Shown here one piece after another: positions 13,820 to 23,558 of a DNA stretch of 64,000 nucleotides (the stretch's first letter is position 1; every line of letters starts with the position of its first letter). The notes under the pieces are model-generated. The model was not told the origin of the DNA. It saw only the letters and a program-made list of their open reading frames with translations, and did no database searches. The position numbers and the translations under genes are program-made. This DNA is from Scleromitrula shiraiana (Eukaryota > Ascomycota > Leotiomycetes > Helotiales > Sclerotiniaceae). The stretch is taken from assembly GCA_028455995.1 (NCBI GenBank), contig JABELC010000001.1, forward strand, positions 3,274,501-3,338,500. Direction: 5' to 3'.

Positions 13820-14154
13820 ATGCAATTCACAACTACCACCATCCTCACCCTCCTCGTCACCCTTTCAGCTGCCTCACCCCTCGTCAATCGACAACTCGGT
13901 GGCCTTTGCAGCTCAGCTCTCGATACCGCACAGTGTTGCGATGTTAGTGTTGCTGGTATCGCAAACTTAAATTGCGCTTCACGCATGTATTCCCTAGCCC
14001 AACTTCACTGAACATTATCTAATAGAAATTAATAGCATCGGAGACTCCTGCTACAATTGAAGAATTTCAAGAGATTTGCGCAGCTGGTGGCCAACAGGCT
14101 TCGTGCTGTGTCCTTCCACTGGCTGGGGATGCTTTGCTCTGTACCGCCCCATAA
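13820..14154 (+). CDS. Class II hydrophobin
   Basis: Small secreted amphipathic protein of the hydrophobin family, which self-assembles at air-water interfaces on hyphae and spores. Exons 13820-13982 and 14036-14154 give 93 aa. A signal peptide covers about residues 1-18 (MQFTTTTILTLLVTLSAA). The eight-cysteine pattern is complete: C-SSALDTAQ-CC, then IANLNC, then EIC-AAGGQQAS-CC, then PLAGDALLC, the spacing of class II. The intron needed to join the two halves in frame begins with GC (GCATGT) instead of GT and ends in AATAG. A GT alternative three bases downstream (GTATTC) shifts into a stop, so the GC-AG reading is preferred. It fits in length (about 90 aa) and ends in a typical short tail after Cys8. 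Confidence 0.9.
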
Positions 14155-15274
14155 GGATTGGTCGTTGGAATTTGAATGATATATCCTGTATAGACAGGAC
14201 GATATATTTGGATTAGATATCGGGGAGATGTTATAGCTTGGGGACTTGTACATATATACTTTTGGAATTCGAGATGTGATATCCGACTTTGCAATATAGA
14301 ACCTTTTGTCAAATTCATAGAGTCAGATTGATACATTTAATATCAAGTATTTATCAATTATTTTCATTCATTTAATTTTTCTTCCAATTGTGCAGGTTAT
14401 ACAATCATGCTAGTTAAGTGTAGATCTGATGCTCTAAAGTTCGTATTGCATAATCAAAAACCTCTACTGCTATCATCACATCCTACTCTCAGATTAACGA
14501 AATCCTATCTTTTCTGATTCCTTTCAGAAGCTGAGCAAGATGTTATTGTACCGTTGAAATAAAGATCAGAAAATGGAAAACATTGATAGAACAGAATACA
14601 GCCATTTGCCTAGAAGGAGACCAATCGAAAGTCTCTTAAGTGCAGTGTGCTTAACGGTGCCTCGCGTCGCAGTTTAATACCTTCATAGATACCTGCGATT
14701 CGACCCGCAGCAGTGCAGTATATATATATTTTTTAGATCGGCGCCCGTTAGATAATCCGTAATTAATCCAATAAACCGGTGCATAACCCGGAAAACGGCA
14801 ACGAAACTACTCAAGTTATGTAGTCGTATATTCTGTAAAAATTCAACTGATTTATTATTTCAATGTTTTATACCTTGATACAATAAGTCCAGATGAAATT
14901 TAGATTCATCGGTTGGCAGGATATTCAATCCCAAGCCCTCAGCAACATCACGAGAGAGAAGGGTCAGTGATGTGTATCAATTCTCTTCATATAAGTTCCC
15001 TCAGTTTGATATATGACTTTTATCATTTTCATAAATGTCTACATAAGTTTACATAAAACAATCACCCAATGAAAATATGAACGAGCGTATGTATTGGTTT
15101 ATTGATTAAAAATATTGATTGTAAAGGAGTGAATTATTCACAGTGCCAATTCCCAACAGTAACCCAATCATTTTGCCTGCAAGAGTAATTATTTCCATTT
15201 ATCCCCGCTACAAGTGCCAGACTTTAATCCGTCAACGACGGCTTTATAAAACGCTATACACCACTGACATTTTA
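14155..15274. other. Intergenic region between hydrophobin and Kex2-repeat gene
   Basis: AT-rich, no open frame of note and no repeat. It would hold both 3' ends, since the two neighbours converge here. Confidence 0.6.
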
Positions 15275-15787
15275 TTAATCAGAACCGTGACCAGCTGGCA
15301 AAAGGGCGAGAAGAGAAGCAGCATCATTGGCTCGTTTGCCTGATCCGTGGCCAGCTGGAAGAGCTGCAAGAAGAGAGGCGACGTCATCTGCTCTGAGAGT
15401 TAGAGTATGAACTTCTTCTCTCTTGTCGGAGCCATGTGCGGCTGGAAGGAGAGCGAGGAGGGATGCAGCATCGTCAGCTCTCTTGTCAGATCCGTGTCCA
15501 GCTGGGAGAAGAGCAAGGAGAGATGCGACATCATCTGCTCTCTTGTCAGAGCCATGGCCAGCTGGAAGTGCTGAGAGGAGAGAAGCTGCATCATTGCCAA
15601 AAGCTCTGGCGGCGAGTGCAACGAATTCTTCTTGCCCTCGAGCAGAGAGTTGGTCAAATTCGGTTCCGGCGTTGACGATTGCCCGGTGAAGTTCATCAAT
15701 GGGCATGCCTCTCTCTTCTGTCACCGTAGCGATTGAAGTAGAAGCAAATGCGACCAGCGCAAGGGAAAGGATAGATTGATTACGCAT
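15275..15787 (-). CDS. Secreted tandem-repeat precursor with Kex2 (KR) sites; candidate kexin-processed / RiPP precursor
   Basis: Intronless, 170 aa. Residues 1-20 are a signal peptide (MRNQSILSLALVAFASTSIA). Residues 21-63 are a leader-like region. From about residue 64 there are five copies of a 20-residue unit, consensus ADDVASLLALLPAGHGSDKR. The first four end in the dibasic pair KR (residues 82-83, 102-103, 122-123, 151-152). The fifth stops after HGSD at the protein end. A 9-residue insertion (EEVHTLTLR) sits between copies 3 and 4. Signal peptide plus near-identical repeats separated by KR is the layout of fungal kexin-processed peptides, including dikaritin-type RiPP precursors and alpha-factor-like pheromones. 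The repeat lacks Tyr, Trp and Cys, so it is not the known Leotiomycete alpha-pheromone and not an obvious UstY-cyclised core. No UstY-type or other tailoring gene is seen nearby. Function unknown. Confidence 0.85.
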   Translation of the reverse strand: MRNQSILSLALVAFASTSIATVTEERGMPIDELHRAIVNAGTEFDQLSARGQEEFVALAARAFGNDAASLLSALPAGHGSDKRADDVASLLALLPAGHGSDKRADDAASLLALLPAAHGSDKREEVHTLTLRADDVASLLAALPAGHGSGKRANDAASLLALLPAGHGSD

Positions 15788-17302
15788 ATTGAATGAATTG
15801 AAGTCGAGGATTGATATTGTATGGATGAAAATCGAAAATAATAATTTGACAAAGAATGAAATTTCAAAAGTTTTTTATATTATAAGAGCGCCGCCAAGGA
15901 AGGAATCAATTTTGAAAGGGGCTCTGGACTTCATATATGTGGATTAAAACAGAAGGAAAAATGGCTGAACCAATCGCAAGTTTTTTCGGATATATCAACA
16001 GTCCTTGCACCGGAAGACAGGCATCCAAACCAGATCTATTCATGCAAAACTTCATGGAACAGGAATCTGACGGCATACAGTTTCAAGAAATAAGCTTTCG
16101 GGCAAAGACTCCCGTACAGCCGCCATCATATCTCGCTGGGCAACGGGGACAGTGTCAGTGCGTGATACTAGATGGCTGATTCCAGAAACAGAACACGTCT
16201 GAAACAAATCGGATACCGTAACAGCCATATTAAAAATAGACAGAATGTAAAAACTTGGTTGTTAATCGATGTCAATCATCTTCGTATTGCGCACCTCGAT
16301 TGTCAAGAATTGCCCAAGATATGGATGGATTCATAATGAGGTATAAGGAGAAAGAAAAGGCAGTAAGAAAATTGAAAATTAGGTAATCATAGTACTCTAA
16401 AGCATCTAGCGCTAAGCCCATTTCTTACTAGTTGGAATGTCACGTTTGTATCTGTGTCCTTCTCCACCCAATTCTTGTTTGAAATTTAACAGATCTCACA
16501 GACGTACAATCTCACAAACTTTCTAATCTTATCAAATCATCTATACCATAATGATTTGAGGATCTACATGTTTTACACATGGAGCATCCCCAACATCAAA
16601 AGTCAAGCTTTTATTGACAGACAATCCGTGCGCAAATGTCCATGTTTCAAAACACATCAACTCTGAGCCATTTGTTGCGATTGGCTGATGGGAAGATCTG
16701 GTAACGCTCAAGTATCAGATACCTGCGGTAATGGCACCTTACTGGCTTCATTTCTTTGATTCGTAACGACGGCTATGCAATTCACGTGATATCATGCTCT
16801 CCATTTCTAACACGTGTAAGGGGCTAGATTGGGAACTAGTGAATGGAATTGTTTGAGAAGTTTGGGGTGGGGAGTAGTACCTACAATAGTGATACAAAAC
16901 TTGTCTTAAGCAGTCCGTCAACTCCCTGTTCTATGCATTTAGATATACCCCAAAATCACATGGTATCTTTATCTACTCGCATCTTCTTTTGAGCTTTGCT
17001 AAATATATGGGACAAGTTTTCCCATTGTCACTTCCCAGACTTATTCGCTAGTCTTGAGTGCGATTTTACTAGTTGGTGAACTCACAGATTATCAGAGAGA
17101 TACAAAGATACTGTTTATTTAGGTCTATCTGACGTCCGCAAATGTCAAATTCTTAATACAGAGTAAGATCAGTTAACAGACAAGACTTCTCTTCTCTACC
17201 ACTGCCTCTCATATCGCAAGTTCAGTCATGATTCAGTCGATGAAAAATGGTTCAAAGACGTCGAGGTTTTCTTCATTTCAATAATCCATCTCAGAATATA
17301 AA
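15788..17302. other. Gene-free intergenic region
   Basis: About 1.5 kb AT-rich. One 80-codon plus-strand frame at 15937-16179 has no features. I see no repeat, RNA gene or conserved motif. Confidence 0.55.
15870..15882 (-). promoter_or_regulatory. Putative TATA box of the Kex2-repeat gene
   Basis: On the minus strand an AATATAAAAAA element lies about 85-95 bases upstream of the ATG at 15787, a reasonable position for a fungal TATA box with a short 5' UTR. Suggested by position and sequence only. Confidence 0.35.
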
Positions 17303-17635
17303 ATGTACCTAAGTATACTCCAAGTGCTGCATATAACCTGTTGGTTGTCCTTTAGTATCTACAATCAAGTGGAAGAGGATTTAGAAATATCAATTCCACT
17401 TGCACAAGTTTTTAGCTCATTGAACAATCCGTTTCCGGTTGTAAATCAATGCTTGTTCGATGGTGATAGAACCCAATTAACAATGCTTCAACAAAGAAAT
17501 ACTAATAATGCAGGATTCGTTCAAACGCATTCAGCTGCATCTTTGTTTAATGATTTCGAGTTTACTTTTCTTTTTGAGAAAAAAGACTGGAGATTACAAA
17601 GGGCCCTTGTAAAATCTAAAGTTGAAAATTATTGA
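17303..17635 (+). CDS. Doubtful small open frame upstream of the macro-like gene
   Basis: A 110-codon frame beginning with a hydrophobic stretch (MYLSILQVLHITCWLSF) and ending FEKKDWRLQRALVKSKVENY. Composition is protein-like, but no family is recognised and it stops only 75 bases before the ATG at 17710. It could equally be an upstream frame in the leader of that gene. Confidence 0.25.
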   Translation: MYLSILQVLHITCWLSFSIYNQVEEDLEISIPLAQVFSSLNNPFPVVNQCLFDGDRTQLTMLQQRNTNNAGFVQTHSAASLFNDFEFTFLFEKKDWRLQRALVKSKVENY

Positions 17636-17709
17636 ATTACTACTACTTCATTATCATACTCAAATCAACACGACAATATCATATTCATACAATCGTCAAA
17701 ACTACAAAG

Positions 17710-19302
17710 ATGCCGCCAAAAGAACGATACGACGTCCGTGAGGTGATCAACGGAGGGTGGTCATTGAGACTAAATGGGGGTAATCTATTACAATATGATG
17801 CTGATGCAATTGTAATCCTTACAGACGAGACATTGAATCAAAATCGCACAGCAGCTCCTCGAGATGAACAAAACTGGCAAACAGCTTATGGAGCAACTCA
17901 TGCGACGATAGCCGCGGAACATCCTCTCCCAGCAGGAGCTCCACCAATCATACTGCCACCTGGTAGCTTACTTATGCATCCCAATAGTTTGTGATACACT
18001 AACCCTAGTATAGGTGATCTTCCACAGACCAGAAATGTTATATTTATAAACCCAGCCATTGATAACGATGCACATCCGCCGGCAGCTGATGACGATTACT
18101 ATTTGAATATCTGGACGCAAATCACAAACGCACTGCAGGCAGCAGTTGACGATCCAAATATAAGGTCTATCGCCATGAATATTGTTGGAGTTGATCCCTT
18201 GAACATTAATAATCCCGGAGATTATCCTGCCGATTCTCCACGTCCTTGGTTTCAGCAGGAATTCCTTCGCGTGGTCCATGACTGGTTCAACCCCGCTGCT
18301 GATGCGCCACAAGCTGAGCAGGATGAAGCAGCTAATCGTAGGAGACAACTTCCAGAGGTAGATCTAGTTGTCGAAAACCACCCTAGATTACGTTATACAA
18401 CCCTTTTAAGGCAGATGGCTGAGTCATGGGAGTATGTGAACTAGTTTTTATTTATAATGACTGCTGACAAAGTTGACAGTGCGATTCATCGTCCCGATGC
18501 TGCCTGGGGCGGTGATCCCGCCGATCTTAATTTGATAGGGCCACAAGGCCCCAGAGGAGAAAAAGGCTCACCAGGACCAGCTGGACCTGGTGGTGGTGGT
18601 GGTGGAGGTGGAGGTAGAACTTTTTATGGTCGTGGACGCGAGGGATATGGAGGACCTGTTATGGCACACGCTGCAGCTGAGCCAACTTTTGACAATGAAG
18701 ACGGCGATTGGGTGCAATGTGTTGCTATCACTGTAAGGGGTAGAAGATGTGGAATGCGAGTTTGGGATCATGGATTTAGCACTTGTGCTAGGTGGCATAG
18801 GGGAAGACAACCGGGTAGGACTCCTACCCCAGTTCCTGGATCCGATGGTGGAGGAGATAGTGGAGGAGATGGTGGAGGAGATGGTGGAGGAGATAGTGGA
18901 GAAGATAGTGGAGGAGATGGTGGAGGAGATAGTGGAGGAGATGGTGGAGGAGATAGTGGAGGAGATAGTGGAGGAGATGGTGGAGGAGATAGTGGAGGAG
19001 ATGGTGGAGGAGATAGTGGAGGAGATAGTGGAGGAGATAGTGGAGGAGATAGTGGAGGAGATAGTGGAGGAGATAGTGGAGGAGATGGTGGAGGGGCAGG
19101 CGCAGGAGCTGCAGGAGGTGGAGGTGGTACAGCAGGTGGTGCAGTTCGTGCTCCACGTAAAAGACCTGCTCCACGTAAAAGACCTGCTCCACGTAAAAGA
19201 CCCGCTCCACGTAAAAGACCTGCTCCCGTAAATACCGAAAGAAGTGGAAAAAGAGCCAGACGTAGTAGTGGTGGTGGTCATAAAGTATCATCGAAGAAGT
19301 AG
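17710..19302 (+). CDS. Multidomain protein: degenerate macro-like domain, collagen-like segment, zinc-binding motif, Gly/Asp repeat, basic tail
   Basis: Three exons (17710-17962, 18014-18431, 18480-19302; introns of 51 and 48 bp) join in frame to 497 aa. Intron 1 has donor GTAGCT, branch CACTAAC and acceptor TATAG. Intron 2 has donor GTATGT, branch GCTGAC and acceptor ACAG. Without them the region looks like three open frames. Residues about 1-225 resemble a macro (ADP-ribose-binding) fold: DADAIVILTDETLN matches the 'DAIVNaaN..L' strand and NIRSIAMNIVGV the 'SIAfP.i' strand, but the glycine-rich ligand loops are not conserved, so binding is doubtful. Next come collagen-like triplets (GPQGPRGEKGSPGPAGP), a C/H motif (QCVAITVRGRRC...CARWH, similar to DUF5763-type zinc motifs), a long GGD/SGGD repeat, and four APRKRP repeats with a basic, probably nuclear-targeting, tail. 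Confidence 0.7.
18841..19095 (+). repeat. Coding minisatellite GGAGGAGATAGT / GGAGGAGATGGT
   Basis: About twenty copies of 12- and 9-base units encode GGGD and SGGD. Third-position purity and A/G switching (Ser versus Gly) indicate recent expansion. The minus strand stays open through this tract (Thr/Ser- and Ile-rich frames); those are shadows. Confidence 0.9.
19141..19226 (+). repeat. Four coding copies of an 18-bp unit encoding APRKRP
   Basis: Four tandem 18-base units (GCTCCACGTAAAAGACCT with small variation) give a Lys/Arg/Pro-rich tail in the preceding gene. These resemble AT-hook or nuclear-localisation basic patches, but the core RGRP is absent. Confidence 0.8.
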
Positions 19303-20404
19303 CTATTATATGAAGGCGATGCCTCTAAAACGAACAAAAGGCCTCAGGCACAGAAGAACGAGAGATTAAATATCGTTAGAAGGTAGCTGGCAAAGAGGTG
19401 GATCATGGATGTTTCAAATGTAGTTGAAGTCGAACATCCGAGAGATGGTTGGTAGAGAAATGTGGATATATAGGATTGGTATGGAGAAGAAAAACTTGGG
19501 AAATAACGATGAGCTGTTGCCGTACTACTACATCACCAAATAAGTCTGGGAACTTGAAGCACAGAATATATTGACGTGCCAGTCCAAGAAACAAGAGGAA
19601 AAAATAAAGATCGTCTACTGCCAGTATATCTTCGAGTGATCTTCGTTCAATGAAAAAGAAATTCAAAAGAAAGTTTAACGTTTTAGATGATGTAGATACA
19701 TGTTAAATTCGCCAATTTGAGTGAGTGTCCGAGGTGTTCTTACGCAAAGCCTCGCCTGATCGCCTTCTATGATTTGGTGCAATTGTTGTCTGTCCAAATA
19801 TTTCTAGGGGTTGCGTTCTGGTATATTTTGGCTTTCTTTGATATCTCCCCAATGTCTAGTCAAGAGAATTACTTCTTACATAGTATAAATTTCAAAGTCT
19901 CGCGGGTATAAATTTATAAAACGAGGATGTGAGACATTGATACCGGGGTCTTCAACGGCGTCTACTTCACTCTAAACTGTAGAGTAGACTCGTCGTATTT
20001 GCATAAACTAGTTCTTTGAAATTACTAAATTTAAATGTTGTTTTGAATTTTGTACAAAAACCTAAATTTTCTTTTGCCTTCCTTGGTGCATACTTGACAT
20101 CCTTAAGACCCACACTACTCTAGAAAGACATACCGAACGATCTGTACTCTTTATGTTATAACCTTGAAGCTTTAATCGTGTCTAAACCCTAAGACAGGAG
20201 CTTCAAATGCCACATTGAAAAGGAATCAATAGATCATCATAAGCAGGAATTCCGAAACAGGAATATAAAATTATGTATTAGGTCCAAGTATAGTATGGTC
20301 ATGGTGATGGAATTAGAGCAAACAATAGTTATGTGAATCTGTTGAGAATCATCTAGTGAAGACTGCAATCCTTCAACAGACCTTCATGGACGGGTATTTC
20401 ATTC
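19303..20404. other. Gene-free intergenic region
   Basis: About 1.1 kb AT-rich. Small open frames on both strands have no recognisable features. Confidence 0.55.
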
Positions 20405-21614
20405 CTATGGACCTTCTTCCACACCTTCTGAATCTTCATGTCGACACCCAAGAGCCACTTGGAGATCATGCTTATCCAAAGTAGGAAGAGGAAAAAATTT
20501 GAGTTCCGGTGGAACCGGCACATTACCAATAGGTCTTCTCCAGGGATTACTAAGTCCATCATTTGTTCTTTTTTCTAGCCCTTCCATCCCAACATATCCG
20601 ATTGTGGCATCATAAGTTATTGATGGGTAGCTGAAATTCCATGTGCAGGTGCCGCCACTCTCTGCAGAGGCTCCAGGTTTGGCCTGTTAAATAACCATTG
20701 CGTGATAGGATTGTGTCAGCCTATTTGGAGGGGATTTTTCATCAAGTACACGATTGAATCGAATGTACCTGCGCGGGGCATTATATATACCTCTCACGCT
20801 AAGAGAAGATATTACCGTTCCAGCAGCAGAAGCTGAAGGATCAGGCAACATTCCTTTGTAACGTTCGACAACGAGAAGATAAATCCCATAAAAACCGGCA
20901 GTGACTTGTTGGATATCAGGATGGATAACGCTGCAGTGCGGGATACGTAATTTGTCGAGTAGGTTGAGCTGGTGGGGGCCTGTACGTTGGGCATTGAGAC
21001 GTTGATATAGGTCATGACGGGGATGATTGGAGTCCCTAAAAATCTAACTAAAAAACTTTTCATGTTGGGCTTTAACTAGATACCACCACTGCCATTCTAC
21101 ATACAAGGCAACCGATACTAGAAATCAAATTAGCGATCGATTTAGGTTGCTAGCAAGAATTATAAATATCGGCAAAATACCAACTGTTCCCTTCATACCA
21201 TTCCCTATTTGTACCCATTTCGCTACTGAAGAGCACTGTAAAAGTATCTCCATCTGGTAACAACGGAAAATCTTTCAACTCTTCACGCGGTTGATTGTAT
21301 TGTCCTAATATGTCATCTATTGTGTCCCAACTTCGCATCCACATATGCAGCTCGACTTTGACTTTATCATGCCTCGCCTATAGAGCCTTATATCGATTGT
21401 ATTCTTCATCGACAAAAAAGCTAGCTGGATGATAGAAGTTCTGCAGTCACTCAAAAACATTAAAGTGATCGAGGTTCAGTGAGGGTAGAGGAGGTACTTT
21501 CTTATGGTGAAAGTAAGTAAGCCAATCATAAACGTTAAATGGATCATCTATGTTTGGTCTCTTTTTGATATGAACTGGAGTATTATCCCGTTATATTTTC
21601 GGAGATACCTCCAT
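20405..21614 (-). pseudogene. Decayed protein-coding gene of unknown family with four in-frame stops
   Basis: The minus strand carries one long continuous coding-like frame broken by stops at 21591-21593 (TAA), 21447-21449 (TGA), 21378-21380 (TAG) and 21044-21046 (TAG). Each can be explained by one C-to-T change in CAA, CGA or CAG. Protein-like stretches include PFNVYDWLTYFHHKKVPPLP, MWMRSWDTIDDILGQYN, EWQWWYLVKAQHEKFF, HPDIQQVTAGFYGIYLLVVE and PWRRPIGNVPVPPELKFFPL. An intron near 21097-21175 has a good acceptor, but its donor no longer fits the frame. A second intron (about 20690-20826) joins GT to AKPGASAESGG. I do not recognise the family. Its orientation and position next to the OTU-like gene may be coincidence. 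Stop-by-transition decay is compatible with RIP but not proof of it. Confidence 0.65.
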
Positions 21615-22116
21615 ATCTCGAGAGTGTTGGTTGTGACCGTTTTAGAATTAAGGGCTTCAATCAATCATATTCAAGTTAGTCGATTTTTCTATCTATTGCT
21701 TGTTATTTTAACGAAATGGAAATATTTTTTTGCCTAAGGGATCAGTGAAAGAAAGAGATAAAAGCCCAATTCCGGCACTGAAAATCATGTTACAAGGGGC
21801 ATGTTCTTTCATATCTAGATTATAGTTCTCAGAGTATTCTTTAAACAAATAGCATGTTATGTAAACTTTGCTGTAGGTATAAATAACACTAACATATGAA
21901 CATCAAAGCTCATAAAGTGAGTTAGATTCCATATAATATGGCAAATATTCAAAATTAGGCTCCAAATAGCTTCATTGAAATTATATCAACAGCATTAAGC
22001 ATGAAAACCCGTCCATGAGTAGGTTTTTAGCATCTCAAATTTACCCTGGTTTAAAACTAGGACCGGCAAAGAACCTCATCATCATATGGGTTCTTCGAAA
22101 ACGCTCCATATGGAAT
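21615..22116. other. Intergenic region, no gene seen
   Basis: AT-rich. Possibly includes further 5' exons of the decayed gene, but the frames become too interrupted to follow. Confidence 0.5.
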
Positions 22117-23558
22117 TTATTCATCATCTGCCGAGAGCCATGCTGCTTGCGGTATTATCGAATAGAAAGATCCATCTGGATGTTGTTCTACTTCCTCTGG
22201 ATCTACCCCCACCCCATCCCTCTGTACCGCCCAATACTCTGACTCTTCCGCTACCCTATCCCAAAACCAACCATGCTCCATCATTCCAGTATCATGATTA
22301 TTGAAACCCAAGACTCTTGCTATATTATACTCCGATGGAGGTGGAATTCTCGGGGCCACAATTGGCGGGATAGGTTCACGCCTGTGCTTTGGTATGACAG
22401 GTTGTACTATAATACCACTTCTCACTCTGTGGGAAGCTGACTTTGGGTCTGGAAATCGAACTGTACTAGGTTCCGCACGAATGGGCCAAAGGGGTTGAAA
22501 ATGACTTGCGGCGAAGTCTATGAATACATGACGGGAATTATATTGTCCCCATAGTGTAGCTGCAGCCGCAAGGTTGTTATCAGGTATATCATCAATGAGA
22601 ACGATGAATAGATCGTATAGATCGGCTGTTACTTGGAAGAGCTCTGATGTCTGCCACTCCTAGATCATCATGGCATTAGACTGGCAACTTTTGAAGAATG
22701 GAGCATCAGATATAATCAACTTACTCCAGGCACAAGTAACCTCCTCCATATATTATTGTCCTCCTGATTATTTAAATTGGTATACAAACTAAATCTTTCA
22801 TGCTTTGGATCGTTAAGAACCAGGTCGAAAAACCAAATATGAGCACATTTAACATTATGCCAATAACGAGGTGTTCCATATAGTAGTATTGAAACTAATC
22901 AAACATTAGCATCCATTCACTCATTCCACAAAAAGGAAAACCTAGATTCTTTACCTGCATTAAAAAAACAATTCCCGTCTGCCGGTGTTGGTAAAAAAGC
23001 AAATCGCTGATTTCCCATAAAAGGTATTCGCTTCGTCCTCGAATTCAACGGCAACTGCATGTTCATAGGTTCTCCAAGATAAGGTGGGTTCAGTCTAGTT
23101 ATTGAGAGGCGGATTGAGGAATCCTCGTCCATATTTTCATCCATTGTGTAGTCCCAATTCCAATTAGTGGGACCTTTGATCGGGTCAGCCTCTTCCTCTT
23201 CTTCTCCTTCTTCATCTTCTTCCTCATCATCAGAAAGGATGTATATTACTTTTTGGCCTGCGACAGGAGCAGCAGTAATAGTGGGAGTAGCCGAAGTAAT
23301 GGGAGGAGCAGTGACAGCAGGTTTCTTTATTTCCTCATCACTTTCTTCCTCTCCAGAACTCTTAATTGTGTCTTGCAATACATGACGATCCCATCCTATT
23401 ATACGGGGATTATGTAGGCGCCAAATACGTGGTGGTGTGTACTGTGTATCTAGCGGGGCATGTGTAACTCTAAAGGCATGTTGTTTATGCCAGATCGTAC
23501 TAGTTAGCCTCAGAGGGGTTTCGGGTTCAGTCATGTTGTTTTGAAATGATTGCTGCAA
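22117..23558 (-). CDS. OTU-like cysteine protease domain protein
   Basis: Three exons (23558-22955, 22894-22725, 22659-22117) encode 438 aa. Residues about 70-140 are acidic and disordered (SDDEEEDEEGEEEEE). The OTU signature follows: LPTPADGNCFFNAG, where DGNC carries the nucleophile Cys, is split by intron 1. A candidate catalytic His lies in exon 3 in HVFIDFAASHFQPLWPI, after ADLYDLFIVLIDD, the usual OTU strand order. OTU enzymes cleave ubiquitin or related modifiers; activity here is inferred from the Cys and His motifs only. The C-terminal 110 residues are Pro-rich and unassigned. Start at 23558 is the first ATG; a second Met at residue 9 (MTEPETP) is equally possible. Intron phases 1 and 0 with GTAAAG and GTAAGT donors fit. 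Confidence 0.75.

Noticed and set aside
15275..15787. Alpha-pheromone precursor
   Set aside because: The repeat core lacks the conserved W-C...C pheromone pattern of related ascomycetes.
17963..18013. Reading TGA near 17990 as selenocysteine or programmed readthrough
   Set aside because: A 51-bp intron with good donor, CTAAC branch and acceptor removes it in frame.
18568..19291. Minus-strand frames of 155-237 codons opposite the GGD repeat
   Set aside because: Shadows of the plus-strand coding minisatellite; Thr/Ser/Ile monotony, no other support.
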